Notes: generated from the sequence alone by a model not told the origin. Positions 45,068 to 51,125 are shown, counted from the first letter of the stretch. The stretch is 64,000 bases of DNA from DATAGZ01 sp036263455 (GCA_036263455.1 DATAGZ010000001.1:1-64000), one strand, 5' to 3'. Translations and numbers: made by a program.

Positions 45068-45594
45068 TCACCTCTTCGTTTCTGATCCTGGGTCCTGAGA
45101 GCCGCGCGGATCACGTCTTCCGTCAAAACCAGTTTCGCCTTGCCAATCTCCGCGAAAGGAAGATCGACCCGGCTGCCATCCTCGAGCGTGAGGACGATAT
45201 TTTCCCCCTCGGCCCCGCTCAACCTGCCCCGAAATTGCTTGCGGCCGTCCTGCGGCGCGCGGAGCTCGACCTTGGCAACCTGACCGGCGAACCGCGTATA
45301 GTCGCTGAACCGGGTCAAGGGCCGGTCAAGGCCCGGCGAGGAAATCTCGAGATCGTAGGCGCCCTTGATGGCGTCCTCGACATCCAGAATGGCCGAGAGA
45401 CGCCGGGAAATCTCCTCGCAATCCTCGACCCGCATTTCCCGCCCGTCGACAGGCTCGGCCATGATCTGCAGCCGGGGCCGGCGCACGCCCCCGCTGATCA
45501 GGCAGCGCACAAGCGCAAACCCCATATCGGCGAGCACCGGCTCGACCATCGATTCTATGTCCTTCTCCCGCATCCCTTCGTAGCTCTCGGGCAT
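45064..45594 (-). CDS. rimP: Ribosome maturation factor RimP
   Basis: 176 residues from ATG 45594 (CTGGA upstream); 45573 is a shorter alternative and 45633 would run through the leader hairpin. IESMVEPVLADMGFALVRC, DCEEISRRLSAILDVEDAI and YDLEISSPGLDRPLTRFSDY are the RimP motifs. It helps assemble the 30S subunit. First gene of rimP-nusA-ylxR/L7Ae-infB. Confidence 0.94.
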   Translation of the reverse strand: MPESYEGMREKDIESMVEPVLADMGFALVRCLISGGVRRPRLQIMAEPVDGREMRVEDCEEISRRLSAILDVEDAIKGAYDLEISSPGLDRPLTRFSDYTRFAGQVAKVELRAPQDGRKQFRGRLSGAEGENIVLTLEDGSRVDLPFAEIGKAKLVLTEDVIRAALRTQDQKRRGE

Positions 45595-45604
45595 TTCCAG
45601 GCAT

Positions 45605-45634
45605 AAAAAAAGGCGGGCCGTTCTTTCGCCCACC
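45605..45634 (-). terminator. Attenuator-like Rho-independent terminator in the rimP leader
   Basis: On the minus strand, GGTGGGC (45634-45628), a loop of about 9 nt, GCCCGCC (45618-45612), then seven T residues to 45605, only 11 nt before the rimP start codon. With no gene directly upstream on that strand, it looks like an attenuator controlling the rimP-nusA-infB operon, whose product NusA acts on such sites. Confidence 0.7.
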
Positions 45635-45860
45635 CCTCAATACCTGGGATTTGTTGTGAATATAGCGGACCGCACGGATTTTGCAAGAGGAAAGAGCGCA
45701 CTGGTGGGTACGCGCCGCGTGCGCAAACGAAGCCCTCCTCCTTGATGGGGAGGGAGCCAAGGGGGTGGAAGAGCAAGGGGCAGAAGTCAAAAGCCGGAGA
45801 GCGGAGGACAGAGCCGGAGCGCAAACGCACCCTCACCCCGCTCGGCCCAGGGGCCTCGCC

Positions 45861-45885
45861 ACCCTATCCCATCGAGGGAGAGGGT
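45861..45885. repeat. Dispersed hairpin repeat, copy 2, in the 45.6-46.2 kb intergenic region
   Basis: ACCCTATCCC, loop ATCGA, GGGAGAGGGT, one mismatch from copy 1 at 40026. A related but more degenerate element (CCCTCCTCC-TTGAT-GGGGAGGG) lies at 45733-45755. The rest of 45635-45910 holds nothing I recognise. Confidence 0.6.
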
Positions 45886-45910
45886 TACGCGGGAAGCATT
45901 CTTCCGTCCC

Positions 45911-46020
45911 GTGCAACCTAAGGTTTGCGGTTCCGGCGCAATTTGCTACATCCTTGTGTGAGGAACGGTGCAGCTTTACGATTTTTCGAGAATGCTATGG
46001 GTGCAAGCAGGGAGGGGATA
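45911..46020 (+). pseudogene. Fossil of a luxR gene: 5' flank and first about 17 codons
   Basis: Aligns with the region 46494-46612 that covers the upstream flank and start of the intact luxR. Shared flank: TTTGCGGTTCCGGCGCAATTTGCTAC here against TTTGCGATTCCGGCATAATTTGCTAC there (26 bases in each case, given only to show the match in words: 3 differences). The coding part starts at GTG 45968; loss of one T after VQLYDF shifts the frame, after which ENAMGASREGIRR matches the intact EKTIGASREEVRH. Similarity stops near 46020. From 46021 to 46212 I see no gene and no remnant I can support. Confidence 0.7.
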
Positions 46021-46212
46021 CGACGAAGGGAATTGGGGCGCACAATTCGCCAGAACGAAGATCAGAAAGATCGACAGGAGACGCACCTGACCGGGTTGCG
46101 TGCACGCCGATAAGTTCAACCAGACGCTCCAGAACTATAGAGAGGATTTTCTACCGAAGAGCGATTGGGCATGGGTCGAGATAGGGACAGAGTGGAAATG
46201 CGAAGGGGATGC

Positions 46213-46407
46213 ATGATGACGACGAACAAAGCCAGATTAAAGGAAACAGTGACGCGGCGCGGGCGGCGCAAACCTAAGACTCTTGGCGGTGTCTATCGCT
46301 GCTTGCAAATACTGCAAGAAGAAGCACGCGACACACCTATGTTATCGGCCATGATTGGAATCTGCGTCGATATGGCGCGCAGCGAGATCAGGAAGAAAGG
46401 GAAGTGA
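46213..46407 (+). CDS. Small protein A with GVYRCLQ motif (paralogue of the ORF after luxI3)
   Basis: 64 residues from ATG 46213 (AGGGG upstream; the next codon is also ATG). Basic N-terminus (KETVTRRGRRKPK) followed by LGGVYRCLQILQEEARDTP and a helical tail VDMARSEIRKKGK. It aligns without gaps to the protein encoded at 49404-49619 over about 44 residues, sharing L-GVYRCLQ-L, an Asp-x-Pro and Ala/Ile-rich helix. I do not recognise the family. In the deduced ancestral arrangement the gene followed a luxI; here that luxI is missing and only a luxR fossil remains upstream. Confidence 0.7.
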   Translation: MMTTNKARLKETVTRRGRRKPKTLGGVYRCLQILQEEARDTPMLSAMIGICVDMARSEIRKKGK

Positions 46408-46557
46408 AACGATCCTGGGATGGAAGAGGTGGCGGATCGCTTCGACCGTGAGCCAAACGGCATTGGAGGGTGGATCCATGGCTGCATAAGCAGTCCTCGC
46501 TACAACCCAGGATTTGCGATTCCGGCATAATTTGCTACCATCATTACGCGAGGCAGT

Positions 46558-47226
46558 GTGCGGCTCTACGATTTTTTCGAGAAGACCATAGGGGCAAGTA
46601 GGGAGGAAGTGCGCCATCTCTTCCTTCGCGCCATCGGTGATTTGGGTTTTTCTTTTTACGCTCATGGCAAATTCACTCACGAGGCTTTTTACCCTCTAAG
46701 CATTGAATATCCCGAACAATGGTCAAACCATTATTCTCAAAATCAATATTACCGCATCGACCCCGTGGTCCAGCGTGGGCCAGGATTAAGACGTCCCTTC
46801 TTTTGGTCGGAATTGCCGGATCTGACACAAAGGCAGCATCAATTCATGCAGGAGGCCAATGAAGCCGGTGTACGTCACGGTCTGACGGTACCGCTTTCGG
46901 ATAGCACGGGTAGATACTTCCTGTCGATTGCCAGCACGGAAAATACTGTAGACATACGGGCACGATGGCGCGGCTATGTACTGGCGACCCATGCCCATCT
47001 CTGCCTGAGCGCCGAAGTAACTGATACCATACCCCTGTCGCCGCGCGAATCGGAATGCCTGCTTTGGAGCGCTCGTGGCAAAAGCTCGTGGGAGATCGGC
47101 ATGATACTCGGAATTTCCGAAAACACCGTCAAGTTCCATATCAAGAACGCGGCACGTAAGCTAGACGCAAACAGCCGCGTCCTCGCCATCGTGAAAGCTA
47201 TCCGGCGAGGCTACATCCTCCCCTGA
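46558..47226 (+). CDS. LuxR-type acyl-homoserine-lactone-responsive transcription regulator
   Basis: 222 residues from GTG 46558. The autoinducer-binding domain (about 1-150) has the conserved pocket residues W55, Y59, D68, P69 and W83 and G108, the set found in AHL-binding TraR/LasR-type receptors. The C-terminal LuxR helix-turn-helix (about 158-222) reads LSPRESECLLWSARGKSSWE with E164, L168 and G174, then ILGISENTVKFHIKNAARKL. The stop codon's last base is also the first base of a lux-box-like palindrome before luxI1. It is the only complete regulator in the island, so it probably serves all three synthases. More A+T-rich than the housekeeping genes around. Confidence 0.93.
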   Translation: MRLYDFFEKTIGASREEVRHLFLRAIGDLGFSFYAHGKFTHEAFYPLSIEYPEQWSNHYSQNQYYRIDPVVQRGPGLRRPFFWSELPDLTQRQHQFMQEANEAGVRHGLTVPLSDSTGRYFLSIASTENTVDIRARWRGYVLATHAHLCLSAEVTDTIPLSPRESECLLWSARGKSSWEIGMILGISENTVKFHIKNAARKLDANSRVLAIVKAIRRGYILP

Positions 47227-47245
47227 CCTGCCCGAGTGGGTAGGG
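47226..47245 (+). promoter_or_regulatory. lux-box-like palindrome 1 (before luxI1)
   Basis: ACCTGCCCGAGTGGGTAGGG. It has the CT-N12-AG spacing of lux/las boxes. It overlaps the luxR stop by one base and lies 52 nt before the luxI1 start. Confidence 0.75.
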
Positions 47246-47297
47246 CGTGTGCAACCAAAGAATGTGCTTACCTCCCACCACGACGGGAGGAAGACAC

Positions 47298-47894
47298 ATG
47301 ATCGAAATCGTTACCTGGAAGAATGTACATCTTCACGGCTCCTTATGGGCAGACCATCATCGGTTGCGCTATAAGTTATTCATCGAACGCCTGCGCTGGC
47401 AGGTCAACAGCGAGGAAGGTATGGAATATGATGAATTCGATACGCCTGCTGCCACTTATCTCTTTGTGATACATAAATCCCGACTCGCTAGCGTAGCTCG
47501 TTTTATCCCCACAACTAAGCCCTATATGATTGAAAAATTATGGCCATTTTTCATGGAGAGTTTACCGCGCGATAACACCGTATGGGAACTCTCGCGCTTT
47601 GGTGTGGACCCTGACTTATCGACCGAGGAAAGGACTCACGTTAGTTTGGAAGCTATCTTAGGATTTCACGAATTCGGTCTTAGGAAGGGAATAGAGAGAG
47701 TCCTGGTCGTAATGCCGACCCAACTAATACGCCATCTTACTAGAATGGGGGGCTGCTCTTACTCATACTTGAGTCCGCCGCGAATGATGGATGGCATGCG
47801 CATTGCAGCAGCGGCGATTGACGTGTCCGCAGATGTCGCTTCCCGTCTCCGCTATCGTTTGATGGACTATCAGTCACAAAAGATAGCCGCATGA
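47298..47894 (+). CDS. LuxI-type acyl-homoserine-lactone synthase, copy 1
   Basis: 198 residues from ATG 47298 (GGGAGG upstream; an in-frame ATG at 47247 is ignored because all three copies align from this Met). The eight invariant LuxI-family residues fall at the canonical positions: R24, F28, W34, D45, D48, R68, E97, R100. Motifs: RLRYKLFIERLRW, EYDEFDTP, ARFIPTTKPYMIEKLWPFF, VWELSRFGVD. The family makes N-acyl-homoserine lactones from SAM and an acyl donor in the cytoplasm. It carries VVMPTQLIRH in the acyl-pocket region, like copy 2. Follows luxR by 71 nt; its stop overlaps the ATG of a decayed small ORF. Confidence 0.94.
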   Translation: MIEIVTWKNVHLHGSLWADHHRLRYKLFIERLRWQVNSEEGMEYDEFDTPAATYLFVIHKSRLASVARFIPTTKPYMIEKLWPFFMESLPRDNTVWELSRFGVDPDLSTEERTHVSLEAILGFHEFGLRKGIERVLVVMPTQLIRHLTRMGGCSYSYLSPPRMMDGMRIAAAAIDVSADVASRLRYRLMDYQSQKIAA

Positions 47895-47929
47895 GCAGAT
47901 TATCTGGTGGAGAGGTATATGAATAATGG
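47891..47929 (+). pseudogene. Decayed 5' end of the small GVYRCLQ-type gene after luxI1
   Basis: Begins with ATGAGC overlapping the luxI1 stop, exactly as small protein B begins after luxI3. The shared bases TGGAGAGGTA and GAATAA show common origin with 49404-49450, but a lost base shifts the frame, and only 11 codons remain before a stop at 47926. It then joins luxR 3' sequence near 47939. Confidence 0.65.
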
Positions 47930-47938
47930 ACCGCCGGA

Positions 47939-48064
47939 GTGATACTCGGAATTTCCGAAAATACCGTCAAGTTCCACATAAAGAACGCTTCGCGAAAACT
48001 CGGCGCAAACAGCCGCGTCCTGGCCATCGTGAAGGCAATTCGCCTCGGTTACATCATCCCCTAA
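47939..48064 (+). pseudogene. luxR 3' fragment (last about 41 codons) between luxI1 and luxI2
   Basis: Reads ILGISENTVKFHIKNASRKL then GANSRVLAIVKAIRLGYIIP and a stop at 48062-48064: the last helix-turn-helix part of a LuxR protein, differing from the intact copy at only about four residues. No start codon or ligand-binding domain remains. It is directly followed by lux-box-like palindrome 2, as the intact luxR is by palindrome 1. Confidence 0.85.
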
Positions 48065-48084
48065 TCCTATCCGAGTGGGTAGGC
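48065..48084 (+). promoter_or_regulatory. lux-box-like palindrome 2 (before luxI2)
   Basis: TCCTATCCGAGTGGGTAGGC, again CT-N12-AG. 44 nt before the luxI2 start and directly after the stop of the luxR fragment. It is the least symmetrical of the three. Confidence 0.7.
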
Positions 48085-48128
48085 GATATTTCAATGAAAC
48101 CCATGCTTACCTCGCCATAGGGGGATAC

Positions 48129-48725
48129 ATGATCGAAACCGTTACCTGGGAAAATGTACATCTTCATGGCTCTTTGTGGGCGGATCACCACAGATTGCGG
48201 CACAAGCTTTTTATCGAGCGTCTGCGTTGGCAGCTCAACAGCGAAGAAGACATGGAATATGATGAGTTTGATACACCGGCCACGACTTACCTTTTCGCTA
48301 CCCAAAATTCTCAACTTGCCGGTATTGCTCGCCTTATTCCCACAACCAAACCCTACATGATTGAAAAATTATGGCCGTTTTTTATGGAGAGTTTACCGCA
48401 CGATAATACAGTTTGGGAAGCCTCGCGCTTTGGCATCGATCCAACATTGTCAGCTAGAGAAAAAGCCAAAATCAGTATGGAGATTGTTCTGGGATGCCAA
48501 GAGTTCGGACTTAAGAACCGGATAGAAAGGTTTATGGTTGTCATGCCGACTCAAATAATACGCAGAGTTATCGGTAACGCGGGTTGTCCTTACCATTATC
48601 TAGGCGAACCGCAAATAATGGATGGCATGCGTATTGCGGCGGCGGCAATTGAAGTTTCAGCTGATATCGTTGCCCATATCCGTCATCGTCTGGCCGATAT
48701 TCAACCCGAAAGGATGGCCGCATGA
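48129..48725 (+). CDS. LuxI-type acyl-homoserine-lactone synthase, copy 2
   Basis: 198 residues from ATG 48129 with AGGGGG upstream; an earlier in-frame ATG at 48075 is rejected by alignment. R24, F28, W34, D45, D48, R68, E97 and R100 are all present. Its first 83 residues differ from copy 3 at about four positions, while the remaining 115 differ at about 37, and at 84-96 (FFMESLPHDNTVW) it follows copy 1 instead. It carries VVMPTQIIRRV. One residue of the SAM-site motif region, A98 in VWEASRFG, differs from the Leu of copies 1 and 3. Its stop overlaps a fused remnant ORF. Confidence 0.94.
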   Translation: MIETVTWENVHLHGSLWADHHRLRHKLFIERLRWQLNSEEDMEYDEFDTPATTYLFATQNSQLAGIARLIPTTKPYMIEKLWPFFMESLPHDNTVWEASRFGIDPTLSAREKAKISMEIVLGCQEFGLKNRIERFMVVMPTQIIRRVIGNAGCPYHYLGEPQIMDGMRIAAAAIEVSADIVAHIRHRLADIQPERMAA

Positions 48726-48748
48726 GCGAAATTTACATCGTCCTCTGA
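48722..48748 (+). pseudogene. Nine-codon deletion scar: small-ORF start fused to luxR stop
   Basis: ATG AGC GAA then ATT TAC ATC GTC CTC TGA: the first three codons match the start of small protein B (MSE), and YIVL plus stop matches the end of LuxR (GYILP, GYIIP). As after the intact luxR, the final A of TGA is the first base of a lux box. This is the expected product of a deletion between a small ORF and the end of the next luxR. Confidence 0.7.
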
Positions 48749-48767
48749 CCTACCCGAATGGGTAGGT
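48748..48767 (+). promoter_or_regulatory. lux-box-like palindrome 3 (before luxI3)
   Basis: ACCTACCCGAATGGGTAGGT: eight-base arms are complementary around a GAAT centre, CT-N12-AG spacing, very close to the las-box form. 43 nt before the luxI3 start. Confidence 0.8.
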
Positions 48768-48810
48768 GATATTTCTATGAGACCCTGCTTACCTTGCCAT
48801 AGGGGGACAA

Positions 48811-49407
48811 ATGATCGAAACCGTTACCTGGGCGAATGTGCATCTTCATGGCTCTTTATGGGCGGATCACCACAGATTGCGGCATAAGCTTTTTGTCGAG
48901 CGGCTGCGCTGGCAACTCAACAGCGAAGAAGGCATGGAATATGACGAATTCGATACGCCGAGCACGACTTATCTTTTCGCTACCCAAAATTCTCAACTTG
49001 CCGGTATTGCTCGACTTATTCCTACAACCAAGCCTTATATGATTGAGAAATTATGGCCCTCTTTTGTGGAAGATTTACCGCACGATGGAGCGATATGGGA
49101 ACTCTCGCGTTTCGGCGTGGACCTAACGCTATCGGCCGAGGATAGGGTCAAAGTTAGCTTGGAAGTAATTCTCGGATTTCAGGAATTCGGCCTTAAAAAT
49201 GGAATAGAAAAATACCTGGTGGTTTCGTCAACGCATCTAATGCGCCATGTTATCGGTAACGCTGGCTGTTCGTATACATATTTGGGTGAACCGCGAATAA
49301 TGGATGGCGTGCGCATTGCTGCGGCGGCGATTGACGTGTCCGCAGATGTCGTTGCCAACATTCGCCATCGTCTGGCCGATATTCAACCCCAGAGGATAGC
49401 CGCATGA
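48811..49407 (+). CDS. LuxI-type acyl-homoserine-lactone synthase, copy 3
   Basis: 198 residues from ATG 48811 with AGGGGG upstream. All eight invariant residues are kept. The N-terminal 83 residues are nearly identical to copy 2, but the C-terminal half has diverged: WPSFVEDLPHDGAIWELSRF, and VVSSTHLMRHV where copies 1 and 2 have VVMPTQ. In LuxI enzymes that region lines the acyl-chain pocket, so a different acyl specificity is possible. The stop overlaps the ATG of small protein B (ATGA). Confidence 0.94.
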   Translation: MIETVTWANVHLHGSLWADHHRLRHKLFVERLRWQLNSEEGMEYDEFDTPSTTYLFATQNSQLAGIARLIPTTKPYMIEKLWPSFVEDLPHDGAIWELSRFGVDLTLSAEDRVKVSLEVILGFQEFGLKNGIEKYLVVSSTHLMRHVIGNAGCSYTYLGEPRIMDGVRIAAAAIDVSADVVANIRHRLADIQPQRIAA

Positions 49408-49619
49408 GCGAAGTTATTTCATGGAGAGGTACTGTGAATAAAAAGGAGCCTTACGAGAAGAGCCTAGAGGGTGTTTACCGCTGCCTGCAATATCTCGAAA
49501 GCGAGCTGCATGATTTTCCAACAATCGCGGCGGCAGTTCGAGCGGCTATTCAAATCGCTGAAATCGAACATGGACGGAAAGTCGTAAGGCTACCCAACAG
49601 CAAGGACTCTCCGTTTTGA
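49404..49619 (+). CDS. Small protein B with GVYRCLQ motif, translationally coupled to luxI3
   Basis: 71 residues; ATG overlaps the luxI3 stop. It reads MSEVISWRGTVNKKEPYEK, then SLEGVYRCLQYLESELHDFP, then a helix AAVRAAIQIAEIEHGRK and a polar tail. It aligns with small protein A at 46213-46407. No signal peptide, no membrane segment, one Cys, shared with A. Family not recognised. Coupling to an AHL synthase, and the matching remnants after luxI1 and luxI2, suggest it was part of each ancestral quorum-sensing unit. Confidence 0.78.
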   Translation: MSEVISWRGTVNKKEPYEKSLEGVYRCLQYLESELHDFPTIAAAVRAAIQIAEIEHGRKVVRLPNSKDSPF

Positions 49620-49794
49620 CAGAACCGTTGGTGAGGGTGGGACTTGATGGTGCTCATGACGTCCCATCCTTACCTCGCGGCTGGCGCACCGACTCTCTTC
49701 CATAGGAGAGGGTTAGTTAGCTCTCCCACTCGACGGGGAGGGCTTGGGTGAGGGTGACTAGTGGTGGTCACCTTCACCCCGCCACTGCGCGGTG

Positions 49795-49819
49795 ACCCTC
49801 TCCCCTCAAGGGAGAGGGT
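49795..49819. repeat. Dispersed hairpin repeat, copy 3, in the 49.6-49.95 kb intergenic region
   Basis: ACCCTCTCCC, loop CTCAA, GGGAGAGGGT, then GTCATGCCCGGCCTTGAGCC as after copy 1. A weaker relative (CTCTCCCACTCGACGGGGAGGG) lies at 49721-49742. These elements fill most of 49620-49953, which holds no gene I can see. Confidence 0.7.
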
Positions 49820-49895
49820 CTTTGTTCGTCATGCCCGGCCTTGAGCCGGAGCGGCTTTAACCGATGAACGAAGGGGTTCCCGCCTATGTTTCATC

Positions 49896-49915
49896 CTACC
49901 GAAACATGTTGGTAG
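49896..49915. promoter_or_regulatory. 20-bp inverted repeat past the XRE gene
   Basis: CTACCGAAACATGTTGGTAG: CTACC/GGTAG arms around a palindromic AACATGTT. The half-sites resemble those of the lux boxes, but the spacing is CT-N16-AG instead of N12. It lies in the gap between small protein B and the 3' end of the XRE gene. Confidence 0.35.
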
Positions 49916-49953
49916 TCGCGCGCTGAACCATTAGCCCCCTCGATATCTATTAG

Positions 49954-50217
49954 CTAGTCACTATCGGGTTCAAAAAGGAATGTGATCGGAACTTCGAGGA
50001 GACGCGCTATTCGATGAATATGGTCTGCTGGTACTGCTATCGTCCCGCTCTCATAGGCTTCTATTTTTTGGGCCGTTACTTTTAGCTGTCTTGCCAGCTC
50101 ATCACGGCTGAGGCCTTGCGCCTTGCGCCGTAGGTTTAAGCGACGGCCAACACGGGCATAAATTGGCATTAAATGAGCCGGCGGTCTTGTATTGGATAGA
50201 TTGACAGGTTTGCCCAT
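49954..50217 (-). CDS. Small XRE-family helix-turn-helix regulator
   Basis: 87 residues from ATG 50217 (AGGAGA upstream); a longer frame to 50271 is unlikely. One Cro/C1-type helix-turn-helix fills residues about 18-75: RVGRRLNLRRKAQGLSRDEL, ARQLKVTAQKIEAYESG and PADHIHRIARLLEVPITFLF. It ends after an acidic tail without any partner domain. It stands alone, A+T-rich, at the right edge of the island; about 190 nt of A+T-rich DNA with no clear gene precede it. Target unknown. Confidence 0.85.
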   Translation of the reverse strand: MGKPVNLSNTRPPAHLMPIYARVGRRLNLRRKAQGLSRDELARQLKVTAQKIEAYESGTIAVPADHIHRIARLLEVPITFLFEPDSD

Positions 50218-50411
50218 GAGATCTCCTAACCAGATGAGTGAGATAGTGGACAAACAAAAGCAATCTGTCAAATGACTTGTATCGGCGAAATTAATAAATC
50301 AGAACTTTCCGAAAATTCTATATATATGCCAAATTCCGGCCTAAGGATTCAAATACTCCCTGCTATTCTGCTCAAAGAGCGGGCCAACCGTTCAAAACGC
50401 CGGCGTTTATC

Positions 50412-51125
50412 TTACTTTTCCCGTACGAGGAGTTCGTCGCCCGTTTGTGTCATGCCGACAGCCGCCCAAACCCCTTTGAGCGCGCCTTGTTCGGGCCGGT
50501 AGAGCACGACGCCCACCTGATCCCGTGGGCGGCGGCCATAGGCGACGGCGAAGAGATCGCCCCGGCGCACCCCGACGCCTTCGATGACATGGCCGTAGAT
50601 CCGCCAGCGGACCGCATATACCTGCCCGCGCGGAACGACATCCACCCTGCCGGAGTAAGACCGTCCGCTTGACTCATGCGCGCTAATGATCCGATGGGTG
50701 CCAGAAATTTCCTCGGGACCGGTCAGGATCTCGGGATTGACCTTCTTCGCGGCATCGTCACTCAGGATCCAGCGTCCCTCCCACCGCCCGTCGCGGTAAC
50801 GATAGAGCACGACGCCGAAGCCCGGCGTGGCGGAATAGGCGATGGCGAGCGCGTCGCCCTCGGCGACGCCGACACCTTGATACTTCTCTCCGCTTTTATC
50901 GATGCGCCAGAAGCCGGCCAGCCCTTCGCCATAAGGGGCAATGGCCATGGTCCCGCTATATTGACCGCCTTGGTCGTTGTGTCCAAGAGCGCGATATTGA
51001 CCCGGCCATTCCTGTCCGAACGCCGCCGCGCCGAAAGACACGATGAGCCAGGCGGCGATCCCCGCAAGACACCGGACCGCCGCGCGACGCCGATTAAGCG
51101 GTCGCGGCCAGATTGCGCAGGACAT
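50412..51125 (-). CDS. Secreted hypothetical protein with an internal duplication
   Basis: 237 residues from ATG 51125. A basic N-region and hydrophobic core (CLAGIAAWLIVSFGAAAFGQ) form a signal peptide ending near residue 38. Two repeats of about 85 residues follow: each has a Y(S)G strand, a WR segment, a G-V-G-V turn with GD(A/L)(L/F)A(I/V)AY, and a GVVLYR strand (FGVVLYRYRDGRWEGRW; VGVVLYRPEQGALKGVW). The predicted fold is beta-rich. Family not recognised. It overlaps the acnA 3' end by 32 nt, so it is read from the same transcript. Confidence 0.7.
   Translation of the reverse strand: MSCAIWPRPLNRRRAAVRCLAGIAAWLIVSFGAAAFGQEWPGQYRALGHNDQGGQYSGTMAIAPYGEGLAGFWRIDKSGEKYQGVGVAEGDALAIAYSATPGFGVVLYRYRDGRWEGRWILSDDAAKKVNPEILTGPEEISGTHRIISAHESSGRSYSGRVDVVPRGQVYAVRWRIYGHVIEGVGVRRGDLFAVAYGRRPRDQVGVVLYRPEQGALKGVWAAVGMTQTGDELLVREK

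Noticed and set aside
45681..46184. 167-residue plus-strand frame through the hairpin repeats.
   Set aside because: It reads through dispersed repeats and the luxR fossil and shows no protein-like pattern.
46021..46212. luxI remnant between the luxR fossil and small protein A.
   Set aside because: No stretch resembling the strongly conserved luxI blocks could be found by eye; the deletion seems complete.
47247..47297. Longer luxI1 starting at ATG 47247.
   Set aside because: All three synthases align from the Met at 47298 (MIE), which has GGGAGG in front; the extension has no counterpart in copy 3.
45640..50260. CRISPR array, integrase or IS element in the island.
   Set aside because: No direct repeats with unique spacers, no transposase or recombinase motif, and no terminal inverted repeats were seen.
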